A DNA stretch of 64,000 nt from Streptomyces sp. 130 (GTDB lineage: Bacteria; Actinomycetota; Actinomycetes; Streptomycetales; Streptomycetaceae). The stretch is from NCBI RefSeq assembly GCF_007096885.1, contig NZ_VJNO01000004.1, positions 186,001-250,000 on the forward strand, written 5' to 3'. A model generated the notes under the pieces. The model did no database searches, was not told where the DNA came from, and worked only from the letters and a program-made list of their open reading frames with translations. Position 1 is the first letter of the stretch. Each line of letters opens with the position of its first letter. Shown here in pieces: positions 54,188 through 62,594 of this stretch. A program made the translations under genes and the position numbers.

Positions 54188-54315
54188 CGGTGCTGGGCCG
54201 AACGGGTGCCTACGGCATCGGCCATGCGTGTTCTCTCGGTGACGGGCGGGCCCGGCGTGAGGATGTCGGCGGAACGGGTGCACCGGTCAATCACGGCTGA
54301 GAGCGGGTACGTCAC

Positions 54316-55359
54316 GTGGCGGATGCAAGGGGCTCGACGGCGCAGGTCGGCGCGTGGGCGGAGATGCGGGACGCGATCACCACCAGGGCCGTCCTCGTCA
54401 TGGTGGGCGTACTGCTGCTCCAACTGGGCTTCGCCCTCTCCTACATGGGGGCGTTCCACGCTCCGAAGCCCCACCGCATCCCGATCACCCTGGTCGCCCC
54501 GCGCCCCGTGGAGGCCAGCCTGGTCGCCCGGCTCAACGCACTGCCCGGCGACCCGGTGCACGTCACCGCCGTACAGAACCGCGCGCAGGCCCGGACCCGG
54601 CTGCTGGAGCGGAAGACCGACGCCGCGCTGATCGTGGCGGTGACCGGGCGCACCGACACGCTGCTCATCGCCTCGGCCGGCGGTCCCTCGGCGGCCGACG
54701 CCGCCGCGAAGGTCGTGGCGGCCGTGGAGCGTACGCAGAACCGGGCGCTGACCGTCCGCGACATCCGGCCGCCCGCCGAGGGGGACACCCGGGGCCTCTC
54801 GTCGTTCTACCTGGTGCTCAGCTGGACGATCGGCGGCTACCTCGCCGCCTCGGCCCTGAACATGGCGGCCGGATCCAAGCGCCCCACGCTCCGGCGCTCC
54901 ATCGTGCGGCTCGCGGCGATGGTGCCCTACGCCTTCGTCTCCGGCCTGGGCGGCGCCATCATCGTCGGCCCCGTGCTGCACTGCCTGCCGGGCGCCTTCT
55001 GGGAGCTCGTCGGCATCGGCACCCTGGTCGTCTTCGCCTCCGGTGCCGTCGGCGTGGCCCTGCAGTCGCTGGCCGGCACCATCGGGCTGGGCCTGACCAT
55101 CCTCATCTTCACGATCCTCGGCAACCCGAGCTCGGGCGGCGTCTACCCGGCCTCCCTGCTGCCGCCCTTCTGGGCCGCGATCGGCCAGGCCCTGCCACCC
55201 GGCGCCGGGACGACCGTCGTCCGCAACACGGTCTACTTCGACGGCAACAACACCACGGGCGCCTTGTGGATCCTCGGAGCCTGGGCGTTCGCCGGGATCG
55301 CCGTGGCCCTGCTGGCCGCCGCCCTGCGCGGCCGTCGGGCCCGTACTCAAAGCCGTTAG
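54316..55359 (+). CDS. ABC-2-like / YhgE-Pip-like membrane protein
   Basis: 347 aa from GTG 54316; the ribosome-binding site is poor. One N-terminal membrane helix (about 23-45) is followed by an extracytoplasmic domain (about 46-160; ITLVAPRPVEASLVARLNALPGDPV). Five more helices follow (about 165-340), including PYAFVSGLGGAIIVGPVLHCLPGAFWELVGIGTLVVFASGAV. This layout matches ABC-2/DUF3533-type proteins such as YhgE and SNG1. It lies 145 nt after the lanthipeptide transporter on the same strand and may assist immunity or be unrelated. Confidence 0.8.
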   Translation: MADARGSTAQVGAWAEMRDAITTRAVLVMVGVLLLQLGFALSYMGAFHAPKPHRIPITLVAPRPVEASLVARLNALPGDPVHVTAVQNRAQARTRLLERKTDAALIVAVTGRTDTLLIASAGGPSAADAAAKVVAAVERTQNRALTVRDIRPPAEGDTRGLSSFYLVLSWTIGGYLAASALNMAAGSKRPTLRRSIVRLAAMVPYAFVSGLGGAIIVGPVLHCLPGAFWELVGIGTLVVFASGAVGVALQSLAGTIGLGLTILIFTILGNPSSGGVYPASLLPPFWAAIGQALPPGAGTTVVRNTVYFDGNNTTGALWILGAWAFAGIAVALLAAALRGRRARTQSR

Positions 55360-55423
55360 GCGACCGTCGCGGCGCCCTGCTACATTCTTCCCGGCCGTGC
55401 GAAGGAACGAGGAGGTGGTACCC

Positions 55424-55477
55424 GTGAACGCAGTATCGACATGGGTGCTCCCCTCCGGGGTCGCGGTCGGGCGGTAG
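55424..55477 (+). CDS. 17-codon leader peptide ORF
   Basis: GTG 55424 is preceded by the strong ribosome-binding site GGAGGT 7 nt upstream and encodes MNAVSTWVLPSGVAVGR. A start signal this good is unlikely by chance in this gap. The ORF ends 48 nt before the hydrolase start and overlaps one arm of an attenuator-like structure (55444-55512). It is probably a translated sensor whose stalled ribosome alters downstream folding. I do not recognise a named leader family. Confidence 0.6.
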   Translation: MNAVSTWVLPSGVAVGR

Positions 55478-55512
55478 GCAGGTCGCCTGGGAGCGCCGTT
55501 GTGTGCACTCCC
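55444..55512 (+). promoter_or_regulatory. Attenuator-like mutually exclusive hairpins
   Basis: GGTGCTCCC (55444-55452, inside the leader ORF) can pair over 9 bp with GGGAGCGCC (55489-55497). The same GGGAG segment can instead pair with CTCCC (55508-55512), extended by two more pairs around a C-A mismatch. That second hairpin ends directly before GAAAGG, the likely ribosome-binding site of the hydrolase gene. A ribosome held on the leader would favour the second hairpin. The pairing was done by eye, without energy calculation. Confidence 0.5.
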
Positions 55513-55525
55513 GAAAGGCACGATC

Positions 55526-56266
55526 ATGCATTTCACCTCCGAGCAGCGCCTGGACGACGGCGTACTCGAACGCTCCTTCACCCTCGGTGACATCCCGGGC
55601 ATCCTCTGGACGCCCGAGTCCGCGTCGGCGTCCGCCCCGGTGCCGCTGATCCTCCTCGGTCACCCCACGCTCGGCCTGCGGAGGATGTATCCGCGTCTGG
55701 CCGGCCGGGCCCGGCACTCCGCGGCGGACGGCTTCGCGACGGCCGCCGTCGAACTCCCCGGCTGCGGCGAGAGGCCCCGGCTGCCGGCCCTCGACCGGGC
55801 GCGCGCCGGCATGCGCCGGGCCCTGCAGGCGGGCGAACCGGTCACCGACGAGCTCATCGACGCGGTCGTCCTCCCGCTGGTCGACCGGGCGGTCCCGGAG
55901 CTCCGGGCAGCCATGGACGCGATCCTCGCGCTCCCCGAGGTCACCGGTCCGGTCGGATATTCGGGCGGTGTCATCTCCATCGGCGTCAGGCTCGCGGCGG
56001 TCGACCCGCGCATCGTGGCCGCCGGCCTCTTCGCCGGCAGCTTCATCCCGCGCGCCACGTACGAGGAGGCCCGCCGGCTCACCATCCCGCTGCACGTTCT
56101 GCTGCAGTGGGACGACGAGGGGAACGACCGGCAGGCGGCGCTCGACCTGTTCGACGCGTTCGGCTCCGAGGAGAAGTCGCTGCACGCCAACATGGGCGGC
56201 CACACGGGCGTTCCGGCGTACGCGGGAGCCGCGGCGGCCCACTTCTTCACCCGGCACCTGAAGTAG
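55526..56266 (+). CDS. Alpha/beta hydrolase (dienelactone-hydrolase-like)
   Basis: 246 aa from ATG 55526, with GAAAGG 7 nt upstream; an in-frame TTG at 55499 is rejected for lack of signal and overlap with the hairpin. Fold landmarks: VPLILLGHPTLGLRRM (oxyanion region), the nucleophile elbow GYSGG (about 155), VDPRIVAAGLFAGSF, VLLQWDDEGNDRQ (acid) and a terminal His in MGGHTGV. It belongs to the short alpha/beta hydrolases with unknown substrate. Its expression is likely controlled by the upstream leader peptide, suggesting a role in response to a translation inhibitor or amino-acid state (inference). Confidence 0.8.
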   Translation: MHFTSEQRLDDGVLERSFTLGDIPGILWTPESASASAPVPLILLGHPTLGLRRMYPRLAGRARHSAADGFATAAVELPGCGERPRLPALDRARAGMRRALQAGEPVTDELIDAVVLPLVDRAVPELRAAMDAILALPEVTGPVGYSGGVISIGVRLAAVDPRIVAAGLFAGSFIPRATYEEARRLTIPLHVLLQWDDEGNDRQAALDLFDAFGSEEKSLHANMGGHTGVPAYAGAAAAHFFTRHLK

Positions 56267-56481
56267 CACGGTGGAGGCGCGGCCGGAGAGCCGGCCGTGC
56301 CTGCCGCAGCTCCGGACCGTCAAGATCAGGAAGGGGGCCACCGCGACGGCGGATGCCGGCTTCGTGGAGCTCTGACCACGTCCCACCTGGCCGAACCGCG
56401 CACAGCTCCGGCGCCTAAGGTGTCTGCTGGACGCGCGTGTCCCCGCAGGCGCGGACGGCAACGAAGGAAAGAGGTGACGTG

Positions 56482-56670
56482 ATGCTCCGCAACGGCTTGG
56501 AACCGTGGCACCTGCTCATCGTGGCGCTGGTGGTCATCATGGTGTTCGGCTCGAAGAAGCTCCCCGACATGGCGCGCTCCCTGGGCAAGTCGGCCCGCAT
56601 CCTCAGGAGCGAGGCCAGGGCGATGAAGGCCGAGACGGGCACCGATCCCGCCGCGCCGGGGCACTCGTGA
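56482..56670 (+). CDS. tatA: TatA/E-type twin-arginine translocase subunit
   Basis: 62 aa from ATG 56482, with AGAGG 7 nt upstream. One N-terminal membrane helix (LEPWHLLIVALVVIMVFGSK) is followed by the family motif FGSKKLPDMARSLGKSARILRSEARAMK, an amphipathic helix and a short acidic tail. Its usual partner tatC is not here; in Streptomyces tatA and tatC usually sit elsewhere, so this may be an additional TatA-like copy. The tail is shorter than in the main Streptomyces TatA as I remember it. Confidence 0.85.
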   Translation: MLRNGLEPWHLLIVALVVIMVFGSKKLPDMARSLGKSARILRSEARAMKAETGTDPAAPGHS

Positions 56671-56811
56671 CCCACGCGGAGAGGGCCGGGGCGGCGGCGC
56701 GCGACCAGCCGCCGCCGCCCCGGCCCCTTCGCATGCCCGGACAGCCCGGGCCGGCGCGCACGACGGCCTCGATGCGGCCGGGGGTGGGACGCGAGAATGC
56801 CCGCCCTCGGG

Positions 56812-56943
56812 GCGGTAGCCCTCCACCGCGCGCAGCAGCTCCGTCTTGCCGCGGAAGTGCCGGCAGAGGCCCGGCGAACCGGTCCCGAGGGACGCCGCCA
56901 GTTTCCGCACGCCGAACGACTCGGTCGCACTCGTACGCAGCAG
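56812..56943 (-). pseudogene. Decayed TetR helix-turn-helix fragment
   Basis: One minus-strand frame encodes about 44 residues matching the end of a TetR HTH: ESFGVRKLAASLGT, SPGLCRHFRGKTELL and RAVEGY. Nothing like the first TetR helix or the ligand-binding domain surrounds it, and no start signal is seen. The remainder of 56671-57042 shows no gene. It looks like a relic of a regulator lost by deletion. Confidence 0.5.
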
Positions 56944-57042
56944 TTCAGTGCCACACCCTGGACGCCTCCGGCAGGCCGCGGCCCCACCCCGCCGACGCGG
57001 CGCTGGGAGCCCTGTGCCGGGTCGCGAGGGACGGCTGACCGG

Positions 57043-57882
57043 TCACTCGCACAGGTGGCGCGGACCGAGTACGCGCAACTCGTCCAGCACCGCGGCCCTT
57101 CCGGGCGGAGGCGTGAAGATCCGCAGGCGCTGGTCCACCGCGGGGGTGGCCAGCACTTCGCAGTCCAGGTCGATTCTGCCCAGCTCCGGATGGACGAGCC
57201 GGTACGGGTGCGACCGCCGTACGGCGACCTCGTGCCGGTCCCACAGCGCGCCGAACTCCGTGCTCGCGGCCCGGCACCGCGCCACCAGCGACCGGGACGC
57301 CGCGTCGCCTCCGCGCCGGGCCGTCGCGGCCCGCAGGTCGGCCACCAACTGCCGTGACTGCTCCTCGTGTTCCTCGGCCGCGAAGTGGGCCCGGACCACC
57401 GGATCGGCGAACCAGCGCAGGACGACGTTGCGATCCTCCTCCGCGACCGAACACACACACCCGAACAACGCGAGCGCCAAGTCGTTCTGCGCCAGCAAGT
57501 CGCCCAGATCACTGACCACCTGGACGGGCACGCCGTCCAGCCGGTCGAGCAGGTACCGCAGGCCCGGGCGGAGATACCCGCCGGCCCGCGCACCCTCCGG
57601 CGGGCGGTGCCCGGCGAGCACGTACAGATGGTCCCGCTCGTCCTCGGTCAGCCGCAGCGCGCCGGCCAGTGCGGCGAGCACCTGGACGGAGGGCTGCGGA
57701 CCACGGGCCTGTTCGAGTCGCATGTAGTAGTCGGCGGACATCCCCGCGAGGGCGGCCACCTCCTCGCGGCGCAGCCCCGGTGTCCGCCGCCTCGGCCCCT
57801 CGGTGAGCCCGACGTCGCGCGGCGTCAGCCGCTCCCTGGACCGGCGCAGGAAATCGGCGAGTTCCGGACGCTTCGGTGTCAT
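57043..57882 (-). CDS. XRE-family regulator with MmyB-like ligand-binding domain
   Basis: 279 aa. N-terminal HTH: ELADFLRRSRERLTPRDVGL, then RRRTPGLRREEVAALAGMSADYYMRLEQARGPQPSVQVLAALAGAL (about 32-77), the canonical start of MmyB-type regulators. The C-terminal PAS-like MmyB domain (about 105-270) contains LLAQNDLALALFG and WDRHEVAVRRSHPYRLVHPELG, both characteristic; the domain is known to bind fatty acids in some members. It is divergent from an alpha/beta hydrolase gene with a 146-nt gap, its probable target, a common arrangement for this family. Confidence 0.92.
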   Translation of the reverse strand: MTPKRPELADFLRRSRERLTPRDVGLTEGPRRRTPGLRREEVAALAGMSADYYMRLEQARGPQPSVQVLAALAGALRLTEDERDHLYVLAGHRPPEGARAGGYLRPGLRYLLDRLDGVPVQVVSDLGDLLAQNDLALALFGCVCSVAEEDRNVVLRWFADPVVRAHFAAEEHEEQSRQLVADLRAATARRGGDAASRSLVARCRAASTEFGALWDRHEVAVRRSHPYRLVHPELGRIDLDCEVLATPAVDQRLRIFTPPPGRAAVLDELRVLGPRHLCE

Positions 57883-58028
57883 GGCGTCCCCAGGATAACG
57901 GCCCCGGGCCCGCGCATCCTGGGACCGCCGGTCCTGGGCTCAGCGCTCCGCTCCCGGCCTCACCCCGGCCGCGGCACGATCGGCACAGGGCCCGTCCGGG
58001 GCCCGTCCGACTTCAGATCGGTGGTCGC

Positions 58029-58844
58029 ATGATGAAGAAATCCACAGTGCCGGTTCCGGGCGCGCGGCTGCTCCACACCGTCCGGGGCGACGGCCCCGTG
58101 CTGCTGCTCATCGCGGGAGGCCACCACGGCATCGACGCCACCGAACCGCTCGCCCGCCACCTCGCCGACCGGTACACCGTCGTCACCTACGACCGGCGCG
58201 GCCTGTCCGGGAGCACGGCCGACGCCCCCGCGAAGACGCTCGCCACGCACGCCGAGGACGCCTCCAGCCTGCTCGGCAGCCTCGACCGGGAGCCCGCGCT
58301 CGTCTACGGCACCAGCATCGGAGCCCTCATCGCACTGGAACTGACCACCCGTCACCCCGAGCAGGTCGCGGCGGTCGTCGCCCACGAACCGCCCGTCCCG
58401 CACCTGCTCCCGGAACCCGGGCAGGGCCTCGGGCGGCTGCTCGCCGTCGAAGAGACCTTCCGGGCGCACGGCGCGGACGCGGCCATGCGCGCGTTCGCGG
58501 CCGACCTCGACATCGATCCGGCCGACTCCGAGCCGGACGTCTCGCCCCGCACCCCCCGGCCGGACCGCGTGCGGGACGCGGAGGTCCTGCTCACCTACGA
58601 CCTGCCCGCGGTCAGGGCACACGTCCTCGACCTGGCCGCGCTCGCCGGCTCACCCGCCCGCGTCGTGGTCGCGGCCGGAGAGAAGTCGGGCCACCTGTGG
58701 ACGTACACATGCGCCGAGCTCCTCTCCGGCGTGCTGGGGACACGTATGGTGACGTTTCCCGGCGGTCACAACGGATACGTGTTCCGGCCGCGCGCCACTG
58801 CGGAGCGGATCCACGAGGTGCTCGGTGTCACTCGAAGAACTTGA
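58029..58844 (+). CDS. Alpha/beta hydrolase
   Basis: 271 aa from ATG 58029 (a second ATG follows at 58032). Fold features: VLLLIAGGHHGID, VVTYDRRGLSGS, the nucleophile elbow YGTSIGALIALELT (about 99), and a C-terminal catalytic His in PGGHNGYVF (about 246). It is divergent from the MmyB-type regulator, which probably controls it. The 3' end overlaps the convergent GH43-like gene by 17 nt. Substrate unknown; the sequence class is often annotated as esterase or haloperoxidase-like without proof. Confidence 0.87.
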   Translation: MMKKSTVPVPGARLLHTVRGDGPVLLLIAGGHHGIDATEPLARHLADRYTVVTYDRRGLSGSTADAPAKTLATHAEDASSLLGSLDREPALVYGTSIGALIALELTTRHPEQVAAVVAHEPPVPHLLPEPGQGLGRLLAVEETFRAHGADAAMRAFAADLDIDPADSEPDVSPRTPRPDRVRDAEVLLTYDLPAVRAHVLDLAALAGSPARVVVAAGEKSGHLWTYTCAELLSGVLGTRMVTFPGGHNGYVFRPRATAERIHEVLGVTRRT

Positions 58845-59895
58845 GGCCGTACCCGGTGTCGGTGTTCGGCCCGGGAACGTTGGCGCGGCTGTACGTGGTG
58901 TTGCCCCACCAGCAGAAGGAGCCGGTGTACCAATAGCGGTTGTCCCAGCTGTACGGGGTGCCCTTGGGCACCGCGTGGAACATCAGCGGGAAGGCGGGCC
59001 CGGCGGGCGGACTGGTGGCGATGTCCCCGTCGAGCAGTACGAAGGTGTGGTGGCCCGGGCCGTTCACGTACAAGGTGGGGTCCCAACCGGTCATCATCGT
59101 CGCGCGGTTGGAGCCGAACAGGCAGCCGTTGGACTTGTACCAGTCCCATACGTACGTCGGGTCGCCGCCCGCCCGGAGCCGTAGTTCGGCGATGCAGTAC
59201 TGGTCGCTCCAACTTCCGTTCGCGGAATAGGTGATGTGCAGCTGCCCGTTCGGGTCCTTGATCGCTTCGGGGGCTTCGTTGATGAAGGGGTTGCCGACGA
59301 CGCGCTCCCAGCTTTCCCTGGGCTGGGAGATGATGTACCGGGCGCCCGTGGGGGTGGTCGGGCTGCTCATCCGTGCGATGTAGAGGTTCTGCTCGACGTT
59401 GGTGGTGCCTGCCCAGCCCGACCAGACGAACCAGCGCTGTCCGTTGAACGTGAACATGGTGCCGTCGATAGCCCACTTGTCGTCGGGCAGGGCGAGCTTC
59501 GTCGCGGCGGTGTAGCCGCTGTCGGGGACGGCGGAGCTGATCACATACATACGGTGGGCGGCGCCCCGGCCGGCCGAGAAGTAGATGTAGTAGCGGCCGC
59601 CGTCCCGCACGATCTCCGGAGCCCAGATCTCGCCCAGGTTTCCGGTGTCCGACCACACCTGCCGGGCGGGGGCCGAGGCCAGACCACCGGTCGAGGACGC
59701 CTGCCGGACGTTGATCGCGGCACCGGTCGACTGGACGGAGATGTACGTTCCGCCCACGCGCAGCACGCTGGGGTCGGCGCCCCGGACGGCCGTCTGCCCC
59801 GCCTCGGCGGGCCGGGCGGAGATGAGCGACATCGTAAGGGCCAGCAGCATGGACAGCGCGAAGGCTGCCACACCGGACATCCGGGAGAGTCTCAT
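58828..59895 (-). CDS. Secreted GH43-like glycoside hydrolase
   Basis: 355 aa from ATG 59895, with AAGGGAAG upstream; the frame is open another 20 codons without a signal. A signal peptide (1-33, ending AEA) precedes a five-bladed-propeller-type domain with expected GH43 residues: catalytic base D41 (ADPSVLR), pKa-modulating D144 (WAIDGTMF) and acid E207 or E210 (NEAPEAIKD). Blades show W.APEIVRDGGRYYIYFSAG-type repeats. Family members cleave arabinan, arabinoxylan or similar polymers outside the cell. Specificity cannot be told. It has no carbohydrate-binding domain and stands alone. Confidence 0.83.
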   Translation of the reverse strand: MRLSRMSGVAAFALSMLLALTMSLISARPAEAGQTAVRGADPSVLRVGGTYISVQSTGAAINVRQASSTGGLASAPARQVWSDTGNLGEIWAPEIVRDGGRYYIYFSAGRGAAHRMYVISSAVPDSGYTAATKLALPDDKWAIDGTMFTFNGQRWFVWSGWAGTTNVEQNLYIARMSSPTTPTGARYIISQPRESWERVVGNPFINEAPEAIKDPNGQLHITYSANGSWSDQYCIAELRLRAGGDPTYVWDWYKSNGCLFGSNRATMMTGWDPTLYVNGPGHHTFVLLDGDIATSPPAGPAFPLMFHAVPKGTPYSWDNRYWYTGSFCWWGNTTYSRANVPGPNTDTGYGLKFFE

Positions 59896-60171
59896 GGCTT
59901 CCCTTTCCCGTGCGGAGGGCTCGTGGGGGAGGACTGCTTCCATGACCCTGTCCACGGAAGTGTGTGTTCATGTCAAATGCCGTCTTCTCGGCGGCTGGCC
60001 GGGGTGGGCGCAGGCTCCTCCCGGGTGCCGTTACGCCGGTCACCGCCGTGTGGAAGGCGCCGCGGCACCGGTACGGTCTACGCAAAGGCCGAAGGCCGCC
60101 ACAGCGGACAGCCGGTGAGGAGCCGCGCACACGTTCCGGCCTCACCGACGAACACGAACAGAGGAAGCCCC

Positions 60172-61065
60172 GTGCACGACGCGCCCCGGGTATCGATCGA
60201 AGAGCACACGGTGTCCGGCCCCGAGGCCGGGCCGTACGCCCTCACCACGGGACCGGACGGCGCCCTGTGGTTCACCCTCGTCCACAGCGGCCGTATCGGC
60301 CGCCTCGTCCCCGGCGAGGCACCCACGGACCACCGCCTCGACCCCGACAGCGGGCCGACCGTCATCACACCCGGCCCGGACGGCGCCCTGTGGTTCACCG
60401 AGTACCGGGCCGACCGGATCGGGCGGATCACCACCGACGGCGCGATCACCGAGTTCGGCCTGCCCGGTTCCGGCAGCGGGCCGTTCGGCATCGCGGCGGG
60501 CCCGGACGGCGCGCTGTGGTTCACCGAGACCGCCGCGGACCGTATCGGCCGCATCACCGTCGACGGCGACATCGCCCGGTTCCCGCTCCCCGTCACCGGT
60601 GTGTATCCGTCCGCGATTGCCGCCGGGGGCGACGGCGGGATGTGGTTCACCCTCAACCAGGGCAACGCCGTGGGGCGGATCGGCATGGACGGCGAGGTCG
60701 TCGTGCATCCTCTGCCGACGGAGGCGGCGGGCCCGGTCGGCATCGCGGCGGGCCGCGACGGCGCGCTGTGGTTCACCGAGATCGCCGCCGGCCGGATCGG
60801 CCGGATCACCCACGACGGACACATCACCGAATTCCCGCTGCCCGACCGCGCCGCCCGGCCGCACGCCGTCACCGTCGACGGACAGGGCGCCGTCTGGTTC
60901 ACCGAATGGGGAGCGAACCGCGTCGCCACGATCACCCCGGACGGCTCCGTCACCGCCCACGACCTGCCCACGCCGGACTCGGAACCGCACGGCATCGCCG
61001 TCGGCCCCGACGGCGCCCTGTGGACCGCGCTGGAAACGGGCGCGCTGGCCCGCGTCGCGCCGTAG
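60172..61065 (+). CDS. vgb: Virginiamycin B lyase (streptogramin B inactivation)
   Basis: 297 aa from GTG 60172, with GAGGAAG upstream. A seven-bladed propeller built from repeats of the type GPDGALWFTE..ADRIGRIT. Candidate catalytic residues H231, E271 and H273 (PHAV and EPHGI) have the same spacing (40 and 42) as H228, E268 and H270 reported for Staphylococcus aureus Vgb, and the length is nearly the same. Vgb opens the type B streptogramin ring at the ester bond by elimination, without water. The enzyme is cytoplasmic. It probably gives resistance; neither streptogramin biosynthesis nor a cognate regulator is in the window. Confidence 0.92.
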   Translation: MHDAPRVSIEEHTVSGPEAGPYALTTGPDGALWFTLVHSGRIGRLVPGEAPTDHRLDPDSGPTVITPGPDGALWFTEYRADRIGRITTDGAITEFGLPGSGSGPFGIAAGPDGALWFTETAADRIGRITVDGDIARFPLPVTGVYPSAIAAGGDGGMWFTLNQGNAVGRIGMDGEVVVHPLPTEAAGPVGIAAGRDGALWFTEIAAGRIGRITHDGHITEFPLPDRAARPHAVTVDGQGAVWFTEWGANRVATITPDGSVTAHDLPTPDSEPHGIAVGPDGALWTALETGALARVAP

Positions 61066-61074
61066 GCCGCCCGG

Positions 61075-61089
61075 GAGAAGCGCCTTCTC
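61075..61089 (+). terminator. Short hairpin after vgb
   Basis: GAGAAG and CTTCTC pair around a CGC loop, starting 10 nt after the vgb stop. The rest of the gap to 61274 contains open frames but no recognisable gene. Confidence 0.5.
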
Positions 61090-61274
61090 GCACACGGCGA
61101 GGCCCCCGGCTCACCGCTCGCCGTGCTCGTCGGTTACTACCCGCCGCACCTCGACTCGCTCACCACCGGAGGCGGCGCGACGTCGTCCGCACGGACCGTG
61201 CGAGCCTGCCGCGGACCGGCCGGCGCCATGAACGGGACCGGCTCCCCGCTCCCGGCCAACTCCGCCTCCCCGTG

Positions 61275-61820
61275 TCAGTCGCCCGTGGACTCCGGAAAGG
61301 AGAAGTAGAGCGCGTCGCCGTAGAACGACGCGAAGTGCCGCTGCCAGTCGGCTCGTACGGAGGCCAGCCAGCCGTCCTCGCGGCCGGCGAGCGCCGCCTC
61401 AGCGAGGGCGACCGCCCCGGGAACGTCCTCGGACGCCAGGCGCCGCACGCTGGCCACCGGATCGTCGTCCGTCATCGAAACGATTTCGCCCGTCTCGAGA
61501 AGAAAGTGCCTCGCCTCCTGCTTCTCCAGGTGGGCCGTGGTCCTGGCCACGCACTCGGCGAAGTCGGCGTCGCCCTGAAGGCCGTCGCCGACCGCGCGCA
61601 GCACGTCACGGAGCAGCGCCGCCCCCTCGGCGTAATCCGCGGCGATGCCGATCGGGTGGTTCCAGATCATGGACGGGACGACCGTGGTTCCGCGCCCCAC
61701 CAAGAGCTTGTGCGCGAGCGGGATGTCCCAGTTGTGCTCGGATATGCATCGGATCCGCTGCGGGATGTCCGCCTCGCTCGGTACCGAGTCCGCGGAGTAG
61801 AGATACGAACGATTCGCCAT
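61275..61820 (-). CDS. Hypothetical conserved protein
   Basis: 181 aa from ATG 61820 (MANRSYLYSADSVP); 24 further codons upstream are open but coding-atypical. It resembles a group of Streptomyces proteins of unknown function that begin MANRSYLYS and carry a polar, helical C-terminal part (DDPVASVRRLASEDVPGAVALAEAALAG). No catalytic motif or membrane segment is visible. It is divergent from the macrodomain gene with an 81-nt gap. No function can be proposed. Confidence 0.75.
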   Translation of the reverse strand: MANRSYLYSADSVPSEADIPQRIRCISEHNWDIPLAHKLLVGRGTTVVPSMIWNHPIGIAADYAEGAALLRDVLRAVGDGLQGDADFAECVARTTAHLEKQEARHFLLETGEIVSMTDDDPVASVRRLASEDVPGAVALAEAALAGREDGWLASVRADWQRHFASFYGDALYFSFPESTGD

Positions 61821-61901
61821 GCCGGCGAGGCTAGCAGCGGCGACTGACAACGCCGACGGACAACTCCCGCACGGCCACGGGAGCCAGGGCATGATGACCG
61901 C

Positions 61902-62441
61902 ATGAGCAAGCCTCGCGACATCGACATCACCCTCGTACGGGGAGACATCACCCGCCAGTCCGTCGACGCCGTCGTCAACGCCGCGAATTCCTCACTCCTC
62001 GGCGGCGGAGGGGTGGACGGGGCGGTCCACCGCCGCGGCGGCCCCGAGATCCTCGCCGCCTGCCGCGAACTGCGCGCCTCGCGGTACGGCAAGGGGCTGC
62101 GCACCGGCCAGGCCGTCGCCACCACCGCCGGAAAGCTCGAAGCCCGCTGGGTCGTGCACACGGTCGGCCCGGTGTGGAGCCGGACCGATGACCGCTCGGC
62201 CCTGCTGGAGTCGTGCTACCGCGAATCCCTGCGCGTCGCGGCGGGATTGGGGGCGCGCACCGTCGCCTTCCCCGCCATCTCCACCGGTATCTACGGCTGG
62301 CCCATGGACGACGGGGCCCGCATCGCCGTCCGCACCGTGCTGGCGGAGGCAGCGCCACCCGTCCAGGAAGTGCGCTTCGTGCTCTTCGACACGGACGCCT
62401 ACGGCGCGTTCCAGGAGGCCCTGGCGGCCGCTCGGCCCTGA
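61902..62441 (+). CDS. Macrodomain O-acetyl-ADP-ribose deacetylase (YmdB-like)
   Basis: 179 aa. Macrodomain motifs: VDAVVNAANSSLLGGGGVDGAVHRRGG (about 27-53), with the ADP-ribose-binding glycine loop, and FPAISTGIYGWPMDD (about 124-138), the second phosphate-binding loop. The length equals YmdB-type hydrolases, which cleave O-acetyl-ADP-ribose and mono-ADP-ribose on proteins. Cytoplasmic. It stands alone, divergent from the hypothetical gene, without a sirtuin or toxin neighbour. Confidence 0.92.
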   Translation: MSKPRDIDITLVRGDITRQSVDAVVNAANSSLLGGGGVDGAVHRRGGPEILAACRELRASRYGKGLRTGQAVATTAGKLEARWVVHTVGPVWSRTDDRSALLESCYRESLRVAAGLGARTVAFPAISTGIYGWPMDDGARIAVRTVLAEAAPPVQEVRFVLFDTDAYGAFQEALAAARP

Positions 62442-62594
62442 GCGCCCCGGACCCGGCATCCGGCCGGGAAGGCGGGAAACCGCGCCGGTGCCGGGAGGGA
62501 GTATGAAGCAGTCGTGAAGACCCTGAGGAGCCGTTGTCGGTGGGGCCGCTTATGCTGCACCGAACGATCAAGCGGGACCAGGGGAGGGCGCGGC

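Noticed and set aside
61090..61274. Possible gene fragment after vgb
   Set aside because: The frame contains a stretch like LAVLVGYYPPHLDS, but no family was recognised and no start signal exists.
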